A DNA stretch of 64,000 bases, taken from the NCBI GenBank assembly GCA_014773175.1, contig VXCM01001277.1, positions 45,461 to 109,460 on the forward strand, given 5' to 3'. Under the pieces are notes generated by a model. It saw only the letters and a list, made by a program, of their open reading frames with translations, searched no databases and had not been told where the DNA came from. This stretch comes from Lucifuga dentata (lineage: Eukaryota > Chordata > Actinopteri > Ophidiiformes > Bythitidae). The position numbers and the translations under genes were made by a program. Numbering within the stretch: the first letter of the stretch is position 1; every line of letters starts with the position of its first letter. Positions 62,450-64,000 of this stretch are shown piece after piece.

Positions 62450-63031
62450 TTAAAGGACCATACTGGCCATTTTGCATTTTTGAGCCTAATATATTAAATT
62501 TTAATATACGATACACATATATGGTTTTATCATTTCCCAAAGGACAAAACCATATTTCAGCTTTCCTGATATTTGCAAAATCTCTTAATCTTTCAAAATC
62601 AAATATTCAAGCAATACACCCATCTTAAAAATCAATGTTTCACCTGCTAATAGTTACACAGCTTATGAAGTCATGGTCGTTTAAATTTTTTCATAAACGC
62701 AGATCTTCTTTTGGGATTATATTCCCCAGTGGAGCTGAGGTCACTGCACTTTTTATTGTGCTTAAATGTTAAAATTATGAAACTTCTAAAAAGAAAAAAA
62801 AAACTGAATACAGGTCTTGTTGGTGATGAAGAATGTCTGAAGTATCAACAAGTTGATTTTAATAGTGTACCAGAATGACCTGAAACCAATGGTGGTCTGG
62901 AAGGTAGGAAAAACATTTTTAATTCACCGTTCCAGTAGTATGCTTTGGGAAATGATTGTCAGTAATGTTACTCGTATGAAAATTAAATATATTAGGCTCA
63001 AACTTGAAAAATGTTCGGTATGGTCCTTTAA
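62450..63031 (-). mobile_element. M1 MITE copy 15 (subfamily A, inverted)
   Basis: TTAAAGGACCATACTGGCC to CGGTATGGTCCTTTAA, internally the reverse complement of copy 13. The core is degraded to GGGATTATATTCCCCAGTGG. It lies about 2 kb upstream of the picalm start codon, outside the gene body, so the family is not confined to introns. Confidence 0.88.
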
Positions 63032-63568
63032 GGGAGTTTAATAGAAAATTCCACAATTTCAGACAGTCCTGAATGCATCGATAGACCATTGGACAAGGCT
63101 TGAGGAGCGAATGAGGCAGTTAAGGTCGCACGGTTAAAATTGTAATGGAATTTGTCAAACAAATGCATCAAATTACACGTTTATTTTGATCATAAATGCG
63201 CTTCTAGCACCAAGAAACAACGAACTGACTTTTATCTCCAAAACAATCGCCTTGAAACGCATATTTTGTGTCTTTCTGATTCAAACTTAAGGGGGTATGG
63301 AATGATTCCCCAGAATCCGTGTCCTTGTTTGACTCCAGAGTGTATGGAACACAGTGTGCTGGAAATCAGTGGGTTCATGCTCAGGCTGCACAGCATCACA
63401 GAGATGAATAAATCAGACGTTTGGCGGCAGATGCCCATATTTCACACCTATAGGGTGTAATTAGATGCCAGACTGCTGTTCCGGTCATAAGCCGCACACA
63501 TTCATTTCTGCTGCACATTGTTCATGTAAGCAGTCTGTCATAATGCAATAAAGATGTATCAAATCTGA

Positions 63569-63599
<31 letters not shown>

Positions 63600-63600
63600 N

Positions 63601-63671
<71 letters not shown>

Positions 63672-64000
63672 GGATATAAGTCAAATCAAATGAAATATAA
63701 GCTTTTTATGAACTGCTACTGTTATGTGTGTGTGTGTGTGTGCATGAGAGAGAGAGAGAAGCGATTCTCTCTCTCTCTGTGTGTGTGTGTGGATTAACTG
63801 ATTTAGTTAAGTAAAAGGGACAATATAAAATACTCATTTACAAAGAATTTTCACATTTAAAGGTGTCCATAAGCTAAAAATGAAACAAATTTACTTAAGA
63901 GAGATACAAGATCATTTTTCACCAGACCGGATTGAAAGGGAAGGAGAGGAGAGGAGAGGACAGGAGATGAAGGAGGGGAGAGGAGAGGAGAGGAGAGGAG
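63601..64000 (+). repeat. GT, GA and GGAGA repeats at right edge
   Basis: (GT)n 63601-63623 followed by (GA)n to 63663, a second GT/GA/CT/GT set at 63726-63792, and a (GGAGA)n pentanucleotide array from about 63940 to the window edge, probably continuing. Confidence 0.88.

Larger units (their letters stand above)
61561..64000. other. Upstream flank of picalm
   Basis: Poly-T with N (61597), a retroelement-like fragment with (AAT)n, M1 copy 15 and the terminal simple repeats. No neighbouring gene was seen. Confidence 0.7.

Noticed and set aside
1..64000. tRNA, rRNA or other structured RNA genes
   Set aside because: No A/B-box or cloverleaf pattern, and no conserved rRNA stretch, was noticed by eye. 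A tRNAscan/Infernal run would decide.

Overview
The window is vertebrate, almost certainly teleost, nuclear DNA. It holds one multi-exon gene with GT-AG introns, very dense CA/CT microsatellites, many TIR DNA transposons (hAT-like and MITE) and a 5'-truncated L1-like LINE. It is scaffolded draft sequence, with runs of N and many single-N joins.

The only convincing host gene is on the minus strand: the 5' part of a PICALM/CALM-type clathrin-assembly gene (picalm family, probably the picalma paralogue). Thirteen coding exons between 60485 (ATG) and 3046 join in one open frame of 453 codons plus 1 nt, with every splice phase consistent. They encode the whole ANTH domain (about residues 1-280) and the first part of the clathrin/AP2-binding tail. 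The rest of the tail and the stop codon lie beyond position 1. Intron 1 is 22.4 kb and intron 2 is 14.5 kb. All other calls from 3046 to 60355 are intronic. The 5' UTR and promoter should lie at about 60486-61560, and 61.6-64 kb is upstream flank.

The most striking non-genic content is one TIR/foldback MITE family, called M1 here. Its ends read TTAAAGGACCATAC and GTATGGTCCTTTAA and it is about 520-650 bp long. I count 15 copies (12 with both ends, 1 long palindromic foldback that also has both ends but an internal inverted duplication, and others truncated), about 8 kb or 12% of the window, in two subfamilies with a shared conserved core. One copy starts 10 nt past the exon 9 splice donor, and another interrupts the L1 fragment, which shows relative age and the target site. 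Other mobile DNA: hAT-type elements with recognisable 8-bp target duplications at 3927-4421, 7130-7352 and 45006-46313, hAT transposase (BED finger) remnants at 11556-11808 and 45647-45910, and further TIR elements at 8445-8912, 22223-22972 and 53507-54186.

Two patterns cut across features. First, CA repeats on the transcript strand lie within about 30 nt of the splice donor after at least seven picalm exons, and CT repeats form the polypyrimidine tracts of several acceptors. Second, single Ns flanked by exact copies of about 64 bp recur, which looks like an assembler overlap artefact, not biology.
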